Part shown: in pieces, positions 25,970 to 34,875 of the stretch
How the letters are laid out: the number at the start of each line of letters is the position of its first letter
Position numbering within the stretch: the first letter of the stretch is position 1
Source of the DNA: Methanobacteriota archaeon
GTDB taxonomy: Archaea > Methanobacteriota > Methanobacteria > Methanobacteriales > Methanobacteriaceae
DNA: 35,879 nt
NCBI GenBank assembly: GCA_023436175.1
Contig: JAEZKE010000058.1
Coordinates: 1-35,879 of the forward strand
Direction of reading: 5' to 3'
Translations under genes and position numbers: made by a program
The notes under the pieces: generated by a model
What the model was told of the DNA's origin: nothing
What the model saw: the letters and a program-made list of their open reading frames with translations, nothing else
Databases searched by the model: none

Positions 25970-28411
25970 ATGAATCAGGCTATTGATGCCCAGGAAGCAA
26001 AAGACATTCAAGCTTCAGAACTTATAGAAAAGTTATCATCAAGTCCCAGTGGCCTTTCATCAAAAGAGGCGCAGAAACGGTACAAAGAATACGGTTATAA
26101 TGAAATCGTTGAAGAACAAGTAAATCCAGTTATAAAATTTTTAAAGTTCTTTTGGGGACCAATCCCATGGATGATTGAGATTGCACTTATTATATCACTT
26201 TTAATCCAGCACTGGGAAGAATTTACAGTTATACTAATTTTACTGCTTATAAACGGGTGTGTAGGGTTTTATCAGGAATATAAAGCAGATAATGCCATTG
26301 ATCTTTTAAAAGAAAAATTAGCATACCACGTGCATGTTTTAAGAGATGAAAAATGGCTTGAACTTCCATCAAGAGAAACTGTACCTGGAGATATAATAAG
26401 AGTACACATAGGCGATATCATTCCTGCAGATATTAAACTCATTAAAGGAGCTTATGTCACTGTAGATGAATCTGCTTTAACTGGAGAATCTCTACCTGTT
26501 GATAAAGCCGTTGAAGATATTGCATATTCTGGTTCCATCGTGCAGAAAGGCGAAATGCTTGGGCTGGTACTTGCAACTGGGATGGGCACTTATTTTGGTA
26601 AAGCTGCAGAACTTATAGCAGGAGTTACACCTAAAAGCCACTTAGAAGAAGCAGTTGTGAAAATAGGAGATTATCTTATTGTATTAGACATTTTAATGGT
26701 TTCATTTATTTTTATTGCAGGCTTATTCCGCCATCAAAGTTTCTTTGATATTTTAGGTTTTTCACTGGTCCTGACCATTGCATCAATACCTGTGGCCCAG
26801 CCTGCAGTGCTTTCAGTTACCATGACGGTAGGTGCTATGGCCCTTGCAAAAAAGAAAGCCATAGTGAGCAAATTAACATCAATAGAAGAAATGGCAGGTA
26901 TGGACGTACTATTTTCAGATAAAACAGGGACTTTAACCAAAAATAAAATCGTAATTGCAGAAATAGCCCCCTATGACAAATTCAGTGAGGAAGACGTGCT
27001 ATTTTATGCAGGTTTAGCATCTGCCCAAAACGGCGACCCAATTGATAAAGCCATATTTGACAAAATCGAAGAGTCAGAAGTTCTTTCAAAAAGAATAGAA
27101 GAATATAAAACGCTTAAATTCAACCCATTTGACCCGGTATGTAAAAGCACAGAGGCAGAAATAGAATATAAAGATGAGTACACATTTAGTGTGTCAAAAG
27201 GAGCTCCCCAAGTTATCCTTTCACGATTATCAGACAATACAACCGAGGAGAATGTGTGCGGACTTGTGGACCTTTATGCAGAAAAAGGTTACAGAGCTTT
27301 AGGTGTTGCAAAAACAGATGATAAAGGTAACTGGGAGTTTATAGGCCTGATTACATTATATGATGCTCCAAGAAAAACTTCTAAAGGCACCATTGCCCAG
27401 GCTAAAGCTCTTGGAATCGATGTTAAAATGGTTACTGGAGATCATATTGCTATTGCAAAACAAACCGCCAAAGAAATCGGTTTAGAAACAAATATAGAAC
27501 TACCATCTGCATTTTTAGATAAGCATGGTACAGAAGCAGAAGAGATAGTGGAAAAAGCAAGTGGATTTGCTGAGGTATTTCCTGAACATAAATATAGGCT
27601 GGTTGAACTCCTACAGAAAAAGGGAAAAATTGTGGGTATGACTGGGGATGGTGTTAATGACGCACCTGCACTTAAAAAAGCTGATGCAGGAATTGCTGTG
27701 GCAAGTGCAGTTGACGCTGCTAAATCTGCAGCAGATATTGTGTTTACAAAACCAGGGCTTTCAGTTATAATTAATGCCATTACAGAAAGTTACAGAATAT
27801 TCCACAGGATGAAAAGCTACTCCATTTATAGAGTAGCTGAAACAATAAGAATACTTATTTTTACAGCCATGGTTATATTGATTTTTAATGTTTATCCTGT
27901 TACTGCGCTAATGTTGGTCTTAATAGCACTTTTAGATGATATTCCCGTAATGACCATTGCTTATGATAGAACTGAGAAGGTAAATAACCCTCAAAGGTGG
28001 GATATGTATCAAGTTTTGAGTATGTCAACCTTTTTAGGAATATTAGGAGTTTTATCGTCCCTAATCCTATTTTTCATTGGGATAGATATTTTTAAGCTTG
28101 ATATAGCTGTGTTACAGTCAATTATATTCTTGAAATTAGTAGTGGCAGGACACCTTACCATGTTTGTAACTCGTAACACAGGCCATTTCTGGTCAGTGAA
28201 ACCAAGTGGTATATTTTTCTGGTCAGTTATACTAACAGATGTCTTTGCAACTATACTGGTAGTATCAGGCGTGTTTTTAGCACCTATTAGCTGGGAATTA
28301 GCTGCATTTGTATGGATTTACTCATTAATAGCGTTCTTTATAGAAGACTATCTTAAAATTTACTTTGCCCGAGTGCTCGATCATACAGGCATAAAATATT
28401 TTCAAAAGTAG
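25970..28411 (+). CDS. P3A-type proton-pumping ATPase
   Basis: 813 residues, matching the plasma-membrane H+-ATPase group that archaea and plants share (compare Methanocaldococcus MJ1226). Visible are TGES at 171-174, phosphorylation D317 in SDKTGTLTKN, MVTGDH, GDGVNDAPALKKAD and, in helix 6, ALLDDIPVMTIAYD with the aspartate needed for proton transport. Helix 4 reads IPVAQPAVLS; most relatives have IPVALP, so Q278's neighbour position (Gln for Leu at 277) is a departure at the unwound ion-path segment. The ATG has no ribosome site and probably has a short or no leader. It would export protons and build membrane potential that drives K+ uptake by the adjacent Trk systems. Confidence 0.92.
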   Translation: MNQAIDAQEAKDIQASELIEKLSSSPSGLSSKEAQKRYKEYGYNEIVEEQVNPVIKFLKFFWGPIPWMIEIALIISLLIQHWEEFTVILILLLINGCVGFYQEYKADNAIDLLKEKLAYHVHVLRDEKWLELPSRETVPGDIIRVHIGDIIPADIKLIKGAYVTVDESALTGESLPVDKAVEDIAYSGSIVQKGEMLGLVLATGMGTYFGKAAELIAGVTPKSHLEEAVVKIGDYLIVLDILMVSFIFIAGLFRHQSFFDILGFSLVLTIASIPVAQPAVLSVTMTVGAMALAKKKAIVSKLTSIEEMAGMDVLFSDKTGTLTKNKIVIAEIAPYDKFSEEDVLFYAGLASAQNGDPIDKAIFDKIEESEVLSKRIEEYKTLKFNPFDPVCKSTEAEIEYKDEYTFSVSKGAPQVILSRLSDNTTEENVCGLVDLYAEKGYRALGVAKTDDKGNWEFIGLITLYDAPRKTSKGTIAQAKALGIDVKMVTGDHIAIAKQTAKEIGLETNIELPSAFLDKHGTEAEEIVEKASGFAEVFPEHKYRLVELLQKKGKIVGMTGDGVNDAPALKKADAGIAVASAVDAAKSAADIVFTKPGLSVIINAITESYRIFHRMKSYSIYRVAETIRILIFTAMVILIFNVYPVTALMLVLIALLDDIPVMTIAYDRTEKVNNPQRWDMYQVLSMSTFLGILGVLSSLILFFIGIDIFKLDIAVLQSIIFLKLVVAGHLTMFVTRNTGHFWSVKPSGIFFWSVILTDVFATILVVSGVFLAPISWELAAFVWIYSLIAFFIEDYLKIYFARVLDHTGIKYFQK

Positions 28412-28927
28412 TTCTGCAAAATCATTAATTTATGGAATAATCCCCTGATTTCATGGAGTTTATATTTTGAATGATTACTTAACCTTCCTGAATTTTATAA
28501 ATTTTTTTTAATAGTCTACAGATCCCAAAAAGCATAATTAACTTCTAAAACATGGTATAAATTAGTTTTAGTATTACTCTACTTAATAAATTGATAAGAT
28601 GTATTACAAGTCCATATGTCTTTAATTCATTTATTCGACAGATTTTAATTATATACCCCGGTTTAATGTCTACTTTAGTGAAAAAAATATTTTAAGGCCT
28701 TGAATTTAACCTGCCGAAAGATATCAGAAGATAAAGTTTATATATAACGTTGGTCAAATTACATGAATCGGTATAAAAAAATATAGTAAACAATTGTATA
28801 ACCAGTATAAACTTAAAGTAAAGTTTATTGACTACATTTAGATGAAATAACATTCTATTTCCAAACTATAACCGTTTTAAACATTTATTTAAACGATTTA
28901 AACTATAATTATTGATAAGGTGTATTT
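28412..28927. other. Long intergenic region before the trkA-trkH pair
   Basis: No gene seen. It contains CTGCCGAAA (28711-28719) followed by a TATA-like TTATATATA (28738-28746), the same two words found upstream of the first TrkH gene, and an inverted repeat CGTTTTAAA / TTTAAACG near 28872-28894. It should hold the promoter of the trkA operon. Confidence 0.5.
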
Positions 28928-29578
28928 ATGTATGTAGTAATAATGGGCGGGGGAAGAGTAGGCCTTAATTTGGCCACAAAATTAATTGATAATGGTAATG
29001 ATGTTACTATAATTGAAAAAAGTGAAGAACTGTGCAACAATGCCGCTGCAGAGCTGGATGCACTGATTATATGTGGTAATGGTACCAATAAAAAAACTCT
29101 TGAGGAAGCCAATATCAACGACGCAGATGTTTTTGTGGCAGCTACAGGAAATGATGATGCCAATTTACTGTCGAGTATTCTTGTAAGGGACTACGATATC
29201 AAAAAAATTATAGCAAGGGTAAGCGATATATCACATGAGGAAGCATTTCAAAAAGTTGGCATCAATTTTGTTGTAAGTCCCGAACTTACTGCAGCAAGTT
29301 ATCTTGAGAAAGTGATAACAAGGCCCAACATAGCCGATCTTATTGTGGTTGGAAAGGGAAATGCAGAAATGATAAACATTACCGTGAAAAATAAAAAAGT
29401 AATCGGCAAAGAAATTGGGGAAGTAAGCCCTACAGACGACTATATAATTGCTGCAGTCCATGATAATGGAAATATAATTATTCCAAAGGAAAATATGGTT
29501 TTAAATGAAAATAACCTCATTTCAGTACTTGTTAAGGCAAATGCCGTGAAAAAAGTTACGCAGATGTTTACAACATAA
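28928..29578 (+). CDS. trkA: TrkA K+ channel regulatory subunit
   Basis: 216 residues. The N-terminal RCK/TrkA-N Rossmann domain has GGGRVG at 7-12 and E30 at the end of strand 2, so it binds a nucleotide (NAD(H) or ATP). FVAATGNDDANLL is another family signature. The C-terminal TrkA-C domain covers about 130-213. It sits on the cytosolic face and gates TrkH. AAGGTG lies seven bases before the ATG. It is 12 bases upstream of the second trkH, so the pair is an operon. Length is one RCK unit; two units would come from dimerisation. Confidence 0.94.
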   Translation: MYVVIMGGGRVGLNLATKLIDNGNDVTIIEKSEELCNNAAAELDALIICGNGTNKKTLEEANINDADVFVAATGNDDANLLSSILVRDYDIKKIIARVSDISHEEAFQKVGINFVVSPELTAASYLEKVITRPNIADLIVVGKGNAEMINITVKNKKVIGKEIGEVSPTDDYIIAAVHDNGNIIIPKENMVLNENNLISVLVKANAVKKVTQMFTT

Positions 29579-29590
29579 GGCCGTGATTAA

Positions 29591-31075
29591 ATGCAAAGGG
29601 TTCATAGGCTGAGTAGGAGAGAAGTTAAAACTATCCTGCATTATACAGGAGATGTGTGCATACTTCTTGGAGCTGCAATGTTAGTTCCTATTTTAGTTTC
29701 CCTTATTTACAATGAACCCCGATATATAGCTCCTTTTTTATCTTCAGCTGCTATAAGCGCAGTTATTGGTTTTGCTTTTGTTAAACTATTCAAAGCAGAA
29801 ATAAAAATGACCATTAAAAGTGCAATGGTTTTTTCAACTATCATATGGTTGATTGCATGTGCACTTGGCGCGTTGCCCTACTTTTTTTCAGGAGATTTAT
29901 CTTATCTAAATGCTTATTTTGAAGCCATGTCTGGATTTACAACAACTGGTTTCAGTATGTTTTCAAATATAGATGCTATTTCTTACACAATTAACTTTTG
30001 GAGAGCTTTTACTCAATGGATTGGAGGTCTCGGAATTATATTCCTCCTTCTGGCTATTTTCAGATCCACTGGTGTTGATGTTATGCGCCTTTACTTTGCT
30101 GAAGGTAGAGAAGAACGATTAAAACCAAGTATTAAACAATCAACACGCGTTGTAGTTTACATGTATGTTTTATTTACTGCAGTTGCCATAATCCTTTATT
30201 TAGCTGCAGGGATGCCTATTTTTGATTCTATTTTCCATGCATTTACCACCCTATCTACAGGAGGGTTTGGAATGCATAACACCAGTCTTTTATTTTACAA
30301 CAGTGTCTGGATAGAAATAGCAGCCATAATTGTAATGATGCTTGGAGCCACAAACTACGCCCTGCATTACACAATTTTAAAAGGAAATTGGAGAGAATAC
30401 TTCAGAGATATAGAAACAAAAGTGGCGTTTTCACTTATTGCAGTCTCAACTGTTTTAGTGACAGTTGTACTGTACAATAACCATGTTTATGGAAATGATT
30501 TACTGCTTAACTTCAGATTTGCCCTGTTTCAGATGGTTTCTGCCATTACCACGACAGGCCTGCAAACAGCATTCTATCCAGATTTACTGAGCCAATGGAT
30601 CGGTCTCGGTACTTTTCTCCTCACTATAATCATGATAATTGGTGCTGGTTCACTATCTACTGGCGGGGGTATTAAATGGCTTAGGTTAGGTGTACTTTTA
30701 AAAGGAATATCATGGCAGGTCAAATCATTTATACTACCCGGTAAAGCTGTAATGGCTAAAAAAGTTCACCATGTTACTGAATTACAGATTACAGACGATA
30801 TTTTAAGGATAACCAGCGCATTTGTATTCACATATCTTGTAATCTACATAATAAGTGTGATTATAACCCTCATCTATTACTCTGACATATCACGGGTCAT
30901 TTTTGAAGTAGCATCTGCTTTAAGTAATGTTGGACTTTCAAGTGGAATTATGACCCCTGATTCTCCTGCACTTGTAAAAATAGTTTTTATTATAGATTTC
31001 TGGATGGGCAGACTTGAAATATGGCCAGTACTAATTCTTATAGCAATTACAATTAATAATATAGTTAGGAGATAA
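29591..31075 (+). CDS. trkH: TrkH-type K+ uptake channel subunit 2
   Basis: 494 residues, membrane protein of the TrkH/KtrB family. Filter loops: MSGFTTTGFSMF, TLSTGGFGM, ITTTGLQT and LSNVGLSSG, all with the conserved glycine. CGTGATTAA precedes the ATG, and the gene starts 12 bases after trkA, so translation is probably coupled. It is a paralogue of the gene at 24115-25548, with the same LIYNE motif after helix 1. With TrkA it should form the regulated K+ uptake system. It ends 92 bases before a convergent gene, with T-rich sequence between. Confidence 0.94.
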   Translation: MQRVHRLSRREVKTILHYTGDVCILLGAAMLVPILVSLIYNEPRYIAPFLSSAAISAVIGFAFVKLFKAEIKMTIKSAMVFSTIIWLIACALGALPYFFSGDLSYLNAYFEAMSGFTTTGFSMFSNIDAISYTINFWRAFTQWIGGLGIIFLLLAIFRSTGVDVMRLYFAEGREERLKPSIKQSTRVVVYMYVLFTAVAIILYLAAGMPIFDSIFHAFTTLSTGGFGMHNTSLLFYNSVWIEIAAIIVMMLGATNYALHYTILKGNWREYFRDIETKVAFSLIAVSTVLVTVVLYNNHVYGNDLLLNFRFALFQMVSAITTTGLQTAFYPDLLSQWIGLGTFLLTIIMIIGAGSLSTGGGIKWLRLGVLLKGISWQVKSFILPGKAVMAKKVHHVTELQITDDILRITSAFVFTYLVIYIISVIITLIYYSDISRVIFEVASALSNVGLSSGIMTPDSPALVKIVFIIDFWMGRLEIWPVLILIAITINNIVRR

Positions 31076-31167
31076 GAGATAATTTGGATTTCAATTATTT
31101 TTATTTTGCCAGAACTCATTATCTTTCTTAAACCAATGAATAGGTTTAATCTTATTTAAAGTGAAAA

Positions 31168-31848
31168 TTAAGAATTTTCAAGTATAATCTCAACTATTTT
31201 TTCTTTATCCTTTAAATTATCAAAAACAAAATCCGCACCGGAATCTTTAAGCTCTTCCCTCGAATATCTGCCTGTTGCAATTCCTATGCTTTTAGCGCCA
31301 GCTTCAAACCCTGCTTTTATATCGCGAGGAGTATCCCCAAAAACAAAAACTTCGGTGCCACTGAAATCATAATTATCTTTGGCCCGTTTAATAGCAGTTT
31401 TAACCAGTTCTGTCCTATTTATATTGTCGCTTCCAAATCCACCTACCTTAAAATAACGAAGTAAACCTGCTTTTCTCATCTTTTCTAAGGCAATTGGTTC
31501 TAAATTACCCGTGATTAGACCAATAATTACCTTATTTTCCAGTGCATCTAAAAGTTCCTTTGCCCCATCTAAAGCAGGAATATCCTCTCTTCCTACATTT
31601 TCTTTAAAATAATCAATAACTGCTCCCATGCATTCATCTAGCTTAGCCTTAATTAAATTCTCATCAAGCCCAACACATTTAAGAACTTCAACTGCGATCT
31701 GTGGATCAGTCATTCCTGCATAATTGATGATGCTTATGTCTACAGTAACATTATAAACCTTTTTAAAAGCATAGGAAAATGCCACATGGTGGCATATGGA
31801 CCTATCTATCAGTGTTTTGTCGATGTCAAACAGGACTAACTTGTCCAT
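31168..31848 (-). CDS. HAD-superfamily phosphatase (phosphoglycolate phosphatase-like)
   Basis: 226 residues. Motif I FDIDKTL gives the nucleophile D8 and acid D10, motif II is LITGN, motif III includes the Lys region near RTELVKTAIKRAK and motif IV is VFGDTPRDIKAG. A helical cap lies between motif I and II. Cytosolic; probably dephosphorylates a small metabolite, substrate unknown. It starts five bases after the dadD stop, with TGATTTCT as the only site before the ATG, so translation is likely coupled to dadD. By context it could clean up a by-product of SAM metabolism (inference). Confidence 0.9.
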   Translation of the reverse strand: MDKLVLFDIDKTLIDRSICHHVAFSYAFKKVYNVTVDISIINYAGMTDPQIAVEVLKCVGLDENLIKAKLDECMGAVIDYFKENVGREDIPALDGAKELLDALENKVIIGLITGNLEPIALEKMRKAGLLRYFKVGGFGSDNINRTELVKTAIKRAKDNYDFSGTEVFVFGDTPRDIKAGFEAGAKSIGIATGRYSREELKDSGADFVFDNLKDKEKIVEIILENS

Positions 31849-31853
31849 AGAAA

Positions 31854-33146
31854 TCAGCTTTTTGATAAAAGTTCCTCTGCAGCGTCTTCAGCAAGCCTAA
31901 TTACTTCAGCCTCGTCAAGCATTTCTAATACTTTGTTCCTCATCAGTATCTCACCGTTGCAGATTACAGTATTAACATCGCCGCCGTTTGCAGCATACAC
32001 AATGTGAGATGCAGGATGTCGGAATGGAGTTAAACTAGGAGTTTTCATATCAACAAGTACAAGATCCGCCTTTTTCCCAACTTCAATACTACCAATTTCC
32101 TTTTCAAGTCCTAAAGCAGCAGCACCATCAATTGTGGCCATATCAAGCACTTTTTCAGCCGGGAGTACAGTAGAATCCCCAGTGTTGACTTTTTGAAGTA
32201 GTGCTGCCAGTTTCATCTCTTCAAATAAGTCTAAATTGTTATTTGATGCTGCACCGTCAGTTCCAAGTGACACATTTATGCCGCTTTCAACTAATTTAGA
32301 AACAGGAGATATTCCTGACGCCAATTTCATATTACTTGCAGGGTTGTGGGATAATTTCACATCTTTCTCTTTAATTATTTCTATTTCTTTATCTGAAAGC
32401 CATACGGCATGTGCTGCTATAACATCATCCGATAGAAAACCTATTTCATCAAGATATTCAAAAGGTCTTGCACCGTAGGATTCCTTTATCTGCCCAACTT
32501 CAAATTCAGTTTCAGCTACATGAATGTGGATTTTAAGCCCTAATTTACTTGATTTTTCTCTTACTTCTTTTAAAAGTTCTGTTGAACAGGTGTAAGGTGC
32601 GTGTGGCCCAAATGCGACTTTTATTCTTCCGTCTGCAGTATCATGGCATTTTTCTATTATCCTCATGGTTTCTTTAAATTCTGCTTTTCTCTTTTCTTCG
32701 TCTCCAAGGTCAATCATTCCATGGGAAAGCATGCCCCTTAAACCAGCTTTATCAACTGCTTTTGCCACATCATCCATAAAAAAGTACATATCATTGAATG
32801 TAGTGGTTCCTGATTTTATCATTTCGACACAGGCAAGTAAAGCCCCCGCATAACAGTATTCACCTGTTAAATTGGCCTCTACAGGCCAGATGTGATCATT
32901 CAGCCATGTATCAAGGGGTAAGTCATCTGCAAGTCCCCTCATAAGTGTCATTGAAAGATGAGTATGTGTATTTACAAGCCCTGGCATAAGAACTTTTTTT
33001 TCACCATTTATTACCTCATCAGCACTGTATGAGCCTGATTTTTCAGTTATTTCTACAATTTTATCATTCTCTATGATTACTGAACCTTTTTTAATCTCAT
33101 CGCCCAGTATAGTAACGTTATCTATTAAAATACTTTTTGTTTCCAT
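31854..33146 (-). CDS. dadD: 5'-deoxyadenosine / S-adenosylhomocysteine deaminase
   Basis: 430 residues of the MtaD/DadD amidohydrolase group. Metal ligands are H61 and H63 (NTHTHLS), H209 (HIHVAE, with E212), H246 and D297 (GTDGAAS); H267 lies in SHNPASN. LMRGLADDLPLDTWL is a group signature. In methanogens the enzyme deaminates 5'-deoxyadenosine and S-adenosylhomocysteine, the products of radical-SAM and methyltransferase reactions, to inosine derivatives for recycling. GGTGGT precedes the ATG. A TATA-like TTATATAA lies about 50-60 bases upstream (33196-33206). It leads a two-gene unit with the HAD phosphatase and is divergent from hisG. Confidence 0.92.
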   Translation of the reverse strand: METKSILIDNVTILGDEIKKGSVIIENDKIVEITEKSGSYSADEVINGEKKVLMPGLVNTHTHLSMTLMRGLADDLPLDTWLNDHIWPVEANLTGEYCYAGALLACVEMIKSGTTTFNDMYFFMDDVAKAVDKAGLRGMLSHGMIDLGDEEKRKAEFKETMRIIEKCHDTADGRIKVAFGPHAPYTCSTELLKEVREKSSKLGLKIHIHVAETEFEVGQIKESYGARPFEYLDEIGFLSDDVIAAHAVWLSDKEIEIIKEKDVKLSHNPASNMKLASGISPVSKLVESGINVSLGTDGAASNNNLDLFEEMKLAALLQKVNTGDSTVLPAEKVLDMATIDGAAALGLEKEIGSIEVGKKADLVLVDMKTPSLTPFRHPASHIVYAANGGDVNTVICNGEILMRNKVLEMLDEAEVIRLAEDAAEELLSKS

Positions 33147-33395
33147 GGAACCACCGGTTAAATATTTAAATTTTAGATTAATTTACATAAATATCTATTA
33201 TATAATTTATTAAAGTCTAAAAATACATTTTGCATAAAATAGATTTATATAAGATATAATAAAATTTGTATGATATAAATCCTTTAACAACATATCATTA
33301 CCAAAGTTTTAAAAGTACACATTGTACAATATAAGACAATATTATCGTATTTAATTTCAAATTGGGCATAAAGCCTTTAATAACCTTTATCCAAA

Positions 33396-33404
33396 ATATA
33401 TAAA
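33396..33404 (+). promoter_or_regulatory. TATA box of hisG
   Basis: ATATATAAA. An archaeal start site about 26 bases from its centre falls near 33424-33428, right at the left arm of the inverted repeat beginning at 33421. This would give a 5' leader of nearly 200 bases. Confidence 0.5.
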
Positions 33405-33420
33405 GTACATGTCAGACTAC

Positions 33421-33585
33421 TTATAGTGAATAACGAACTAGATTTATAAAATATATATTCCTTAAATTCATTTAATCATGTTTAAATAATCTCTCGATTA
33501 TTTAACCGCAAAAACCTATGGTTTTGCATGTTTAAAACAAATATAAACCGATTTAAATTAGCAATAATTTAGTTATTCACTATAA
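33421..33585 (+). promoter_or_regulatory. Candidate structured 5' leader of hisG
   Basis: A perfect 14-base inverted repeat, TTATAGTGAATAAC (33421-33434) and its complement (33572-33585), encloses two local hairpins. One is GTTTAAATAAT / ATTATTTAAC (33480-33490 / 33497-33506) and the other GCAAAAACC / GGTTTTGC (33508-33516 / 33520-33527), each with one bulge. The segment ends 26 bases before the GGGAGG site of hisG. It could be an RNA control element or a small inverted-repeat element (MITE-like); no target-site duplication is visible. Confidence 0.5.
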
Positions 33586-33622
33586 AGATAATTATTTAAT
33601 CAATTTTACAGGGAGGACGCAT

Positions 33623-34483
33623 ATGCAGTTAAAAATAGCGCTTCCATCAAAAGGAAGAATTAGTGATCCTGCAGTTAAACTTTTAGAAAAATCAGGAATT
33701 GGTATTAAAGATACGACAAATAGAAAGCTCTTCTCAGAAACATATGACGAAGATACAAGTGTTATGTTTACCCGGGCTGCAGATATTCCAGAATTTGTTG
33801 CAGACGGCGCCGCAGACCTTGGAATAACCGGCCTTGATTTAATAAAAGAAAAAGAGGTAAATGTTGAAATTTTAGAAGATCTTAATTTTGGAAGTGCTAA
33901 ACTTGTTTTAGCAGTGCCTGAAGATTCTAAAATTAATAACATATTAGATATAGATGATGGTGCTATCGTAGCCACAGAATTTCCTAATTTAACAAAAAAA
34001 TACCTGGAAAATAAAGGTATAAATGTCAAAATAGTTGAATTAAGCGGGTCAACCGAAATTGCACCATTTATAGGCGTAGCTGATATTGTCGCGGATCTCA
34101 CAAGTACAGGTACCACACTCAAAATGAACCATCTTAAAATTATAGATACCATACTTGAAAGCTCCATAAAACTAATTGCAAATAAAGAAAGTTTTAAAGA
34201 CAAAAACGAAAAAATAGAAGCCATACGGACAGGTATAAAAGGAGTTCTAGATGCAGAGGGCAAAAAGCTCGTTATGATGAATGTCAATAAAGAATTCCTT
34301 GAAGACGTTAAAAAAGCAATGCCTGGACTCACAGGACCTACAGTCTCTCAAGTTGTTTCAAACGAGAATATAGTAGCAGTGCAAGCAGTCGTAGATGAAC
34401 GTGAAGTTTTTAATACTGTAAACAGACTTAAAAAAATAGGTGCAAAGGATATTCTTGTCGTGCCAATTGAAAGAATAATATAA
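33623..34483 (+). CDS. hisG: ATP phosphoribosyltransferase (long form)
   Basis: 286 residues, the long HisG with a C-terminal ferredoxin-like regulatory domain (from about residue 215) that binds histidine, so no HisZ partner is needed. It catalyses the first step of histidine synthesis, ATP + PRPP to phosphoribosyl-ATP. Visible family features are MQLKIALPSKGRISDPA, AADLGITGLDLI, and the PRPP loop DLTSTGTTLKMN. GGGAGG lies six bases before the ATG. It stands apart from other his genes here. Feedback control by the C-terminal domain is a family property; leader control is discussed as a finding. Confidence 0.95.
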   Translation: MQLKIALPSKGRISDPAVKLLEKSGIGIKDTTNRKLFSETYDEDTSVMFTRAADIPEFVADGAADLGITGLDLIKEKEVNVEILEDLNFGSAKLVLAVPEDSKINNILDIDDGAIVATEFPNLTKKYLENKGINVKIVELSGSTEIAPFIGVADIVADLTSTGTTLKMNHLKIIDTILESSIKLIANKESFKDKNEKIEAIRTGIKGVLDAEGKKLVMMNVNKEFLEDVKKAMPGLTGPTVSQVVSNENIVAVQAVVDEREVFNTVNRLKKIGAKDILVVPIERII

Positions 34484-34553
34484 AAATAAGTAACTTAATC
34501 AAGTTTTTAAATTATAAAAAGTACAATATAGCTCATATTTCCCAAGTGATTGC

Positions 34554-34835
34554 ATGAAAAAGCTGTTGTGGTGGTTAATCGCCGGTATGAAGGGTGGATT
34601 AAACCGCGCCAAAATAATTAAAGCATTAAACGATAGACCATTTAATGCTAACCAGCTTTCTGAAGAATTACAACTTGATTATAAAACCATAAGGCATCAC
34701 ATTAAAGTTTTAGAAGATAACGGCATTATTAAGTCTACTGGAGGAAAATACGGAAAAATGTATTTTCTTTCAGAAAATATGGAAAAAAATTACGATGTTT
34801 TTAACGAGATTTGGGAACAAATTGGGAAAAAGTAG
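34554..34835 (+). CDS. Winged-helix (ArsR-like) transcriptional regulator
   Basis: 93 residues, almost only a winged helix: GLNRAKIIKALNDRPFNANQ (helices 1-2), LSEELQLDYKTIRHHIKVLE (recognition helix), then DNGIIKSTGGKYGKMYFLSE (wing). GTGATTGC precedes the ATG. It has no metal-binding cysteines. The next gene, 40 bases downstream on the same strand, encodes a three-helix membrane protein, so the pair is probably one transcription unit. Such regulator plus membrane-protein pairs are common in archaea; their signals are mostly unknown. Confidence 0.85.
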   Translation: MKKLLWWLIAGMKGGLNRAKIIKALNDRPFNANQLSEELQLDYKTIRHHIKVLEDNGIIKSTGGKYGKMYFLSENMEKNYDVFNEIWEQIGKK

Positions 34836-34875
34836 ATATCTATAATGCAAAAAATTGAGATAGTAGAGGATAAAA

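Larger units (their letters stand above)
33147..33622. other. Divergent dadD-hisG intergenic region
   Basis: No gene seen. It holds the dadD promoter (minus strand TATA near 33196-33206), a hisG TATA box ATATATAAA at 33396-33404, and a structured leader (33421-33585) described separately. Confidence 0.6.

Noticed and set aside
33592..34332. Minus-strand frame of 246 codons opposite hisG
   Set aside because: It is the mirror of a well-supported hisG; its Ser/Phe/Ile-rich translation and lack of a start site mark it as a shadow.
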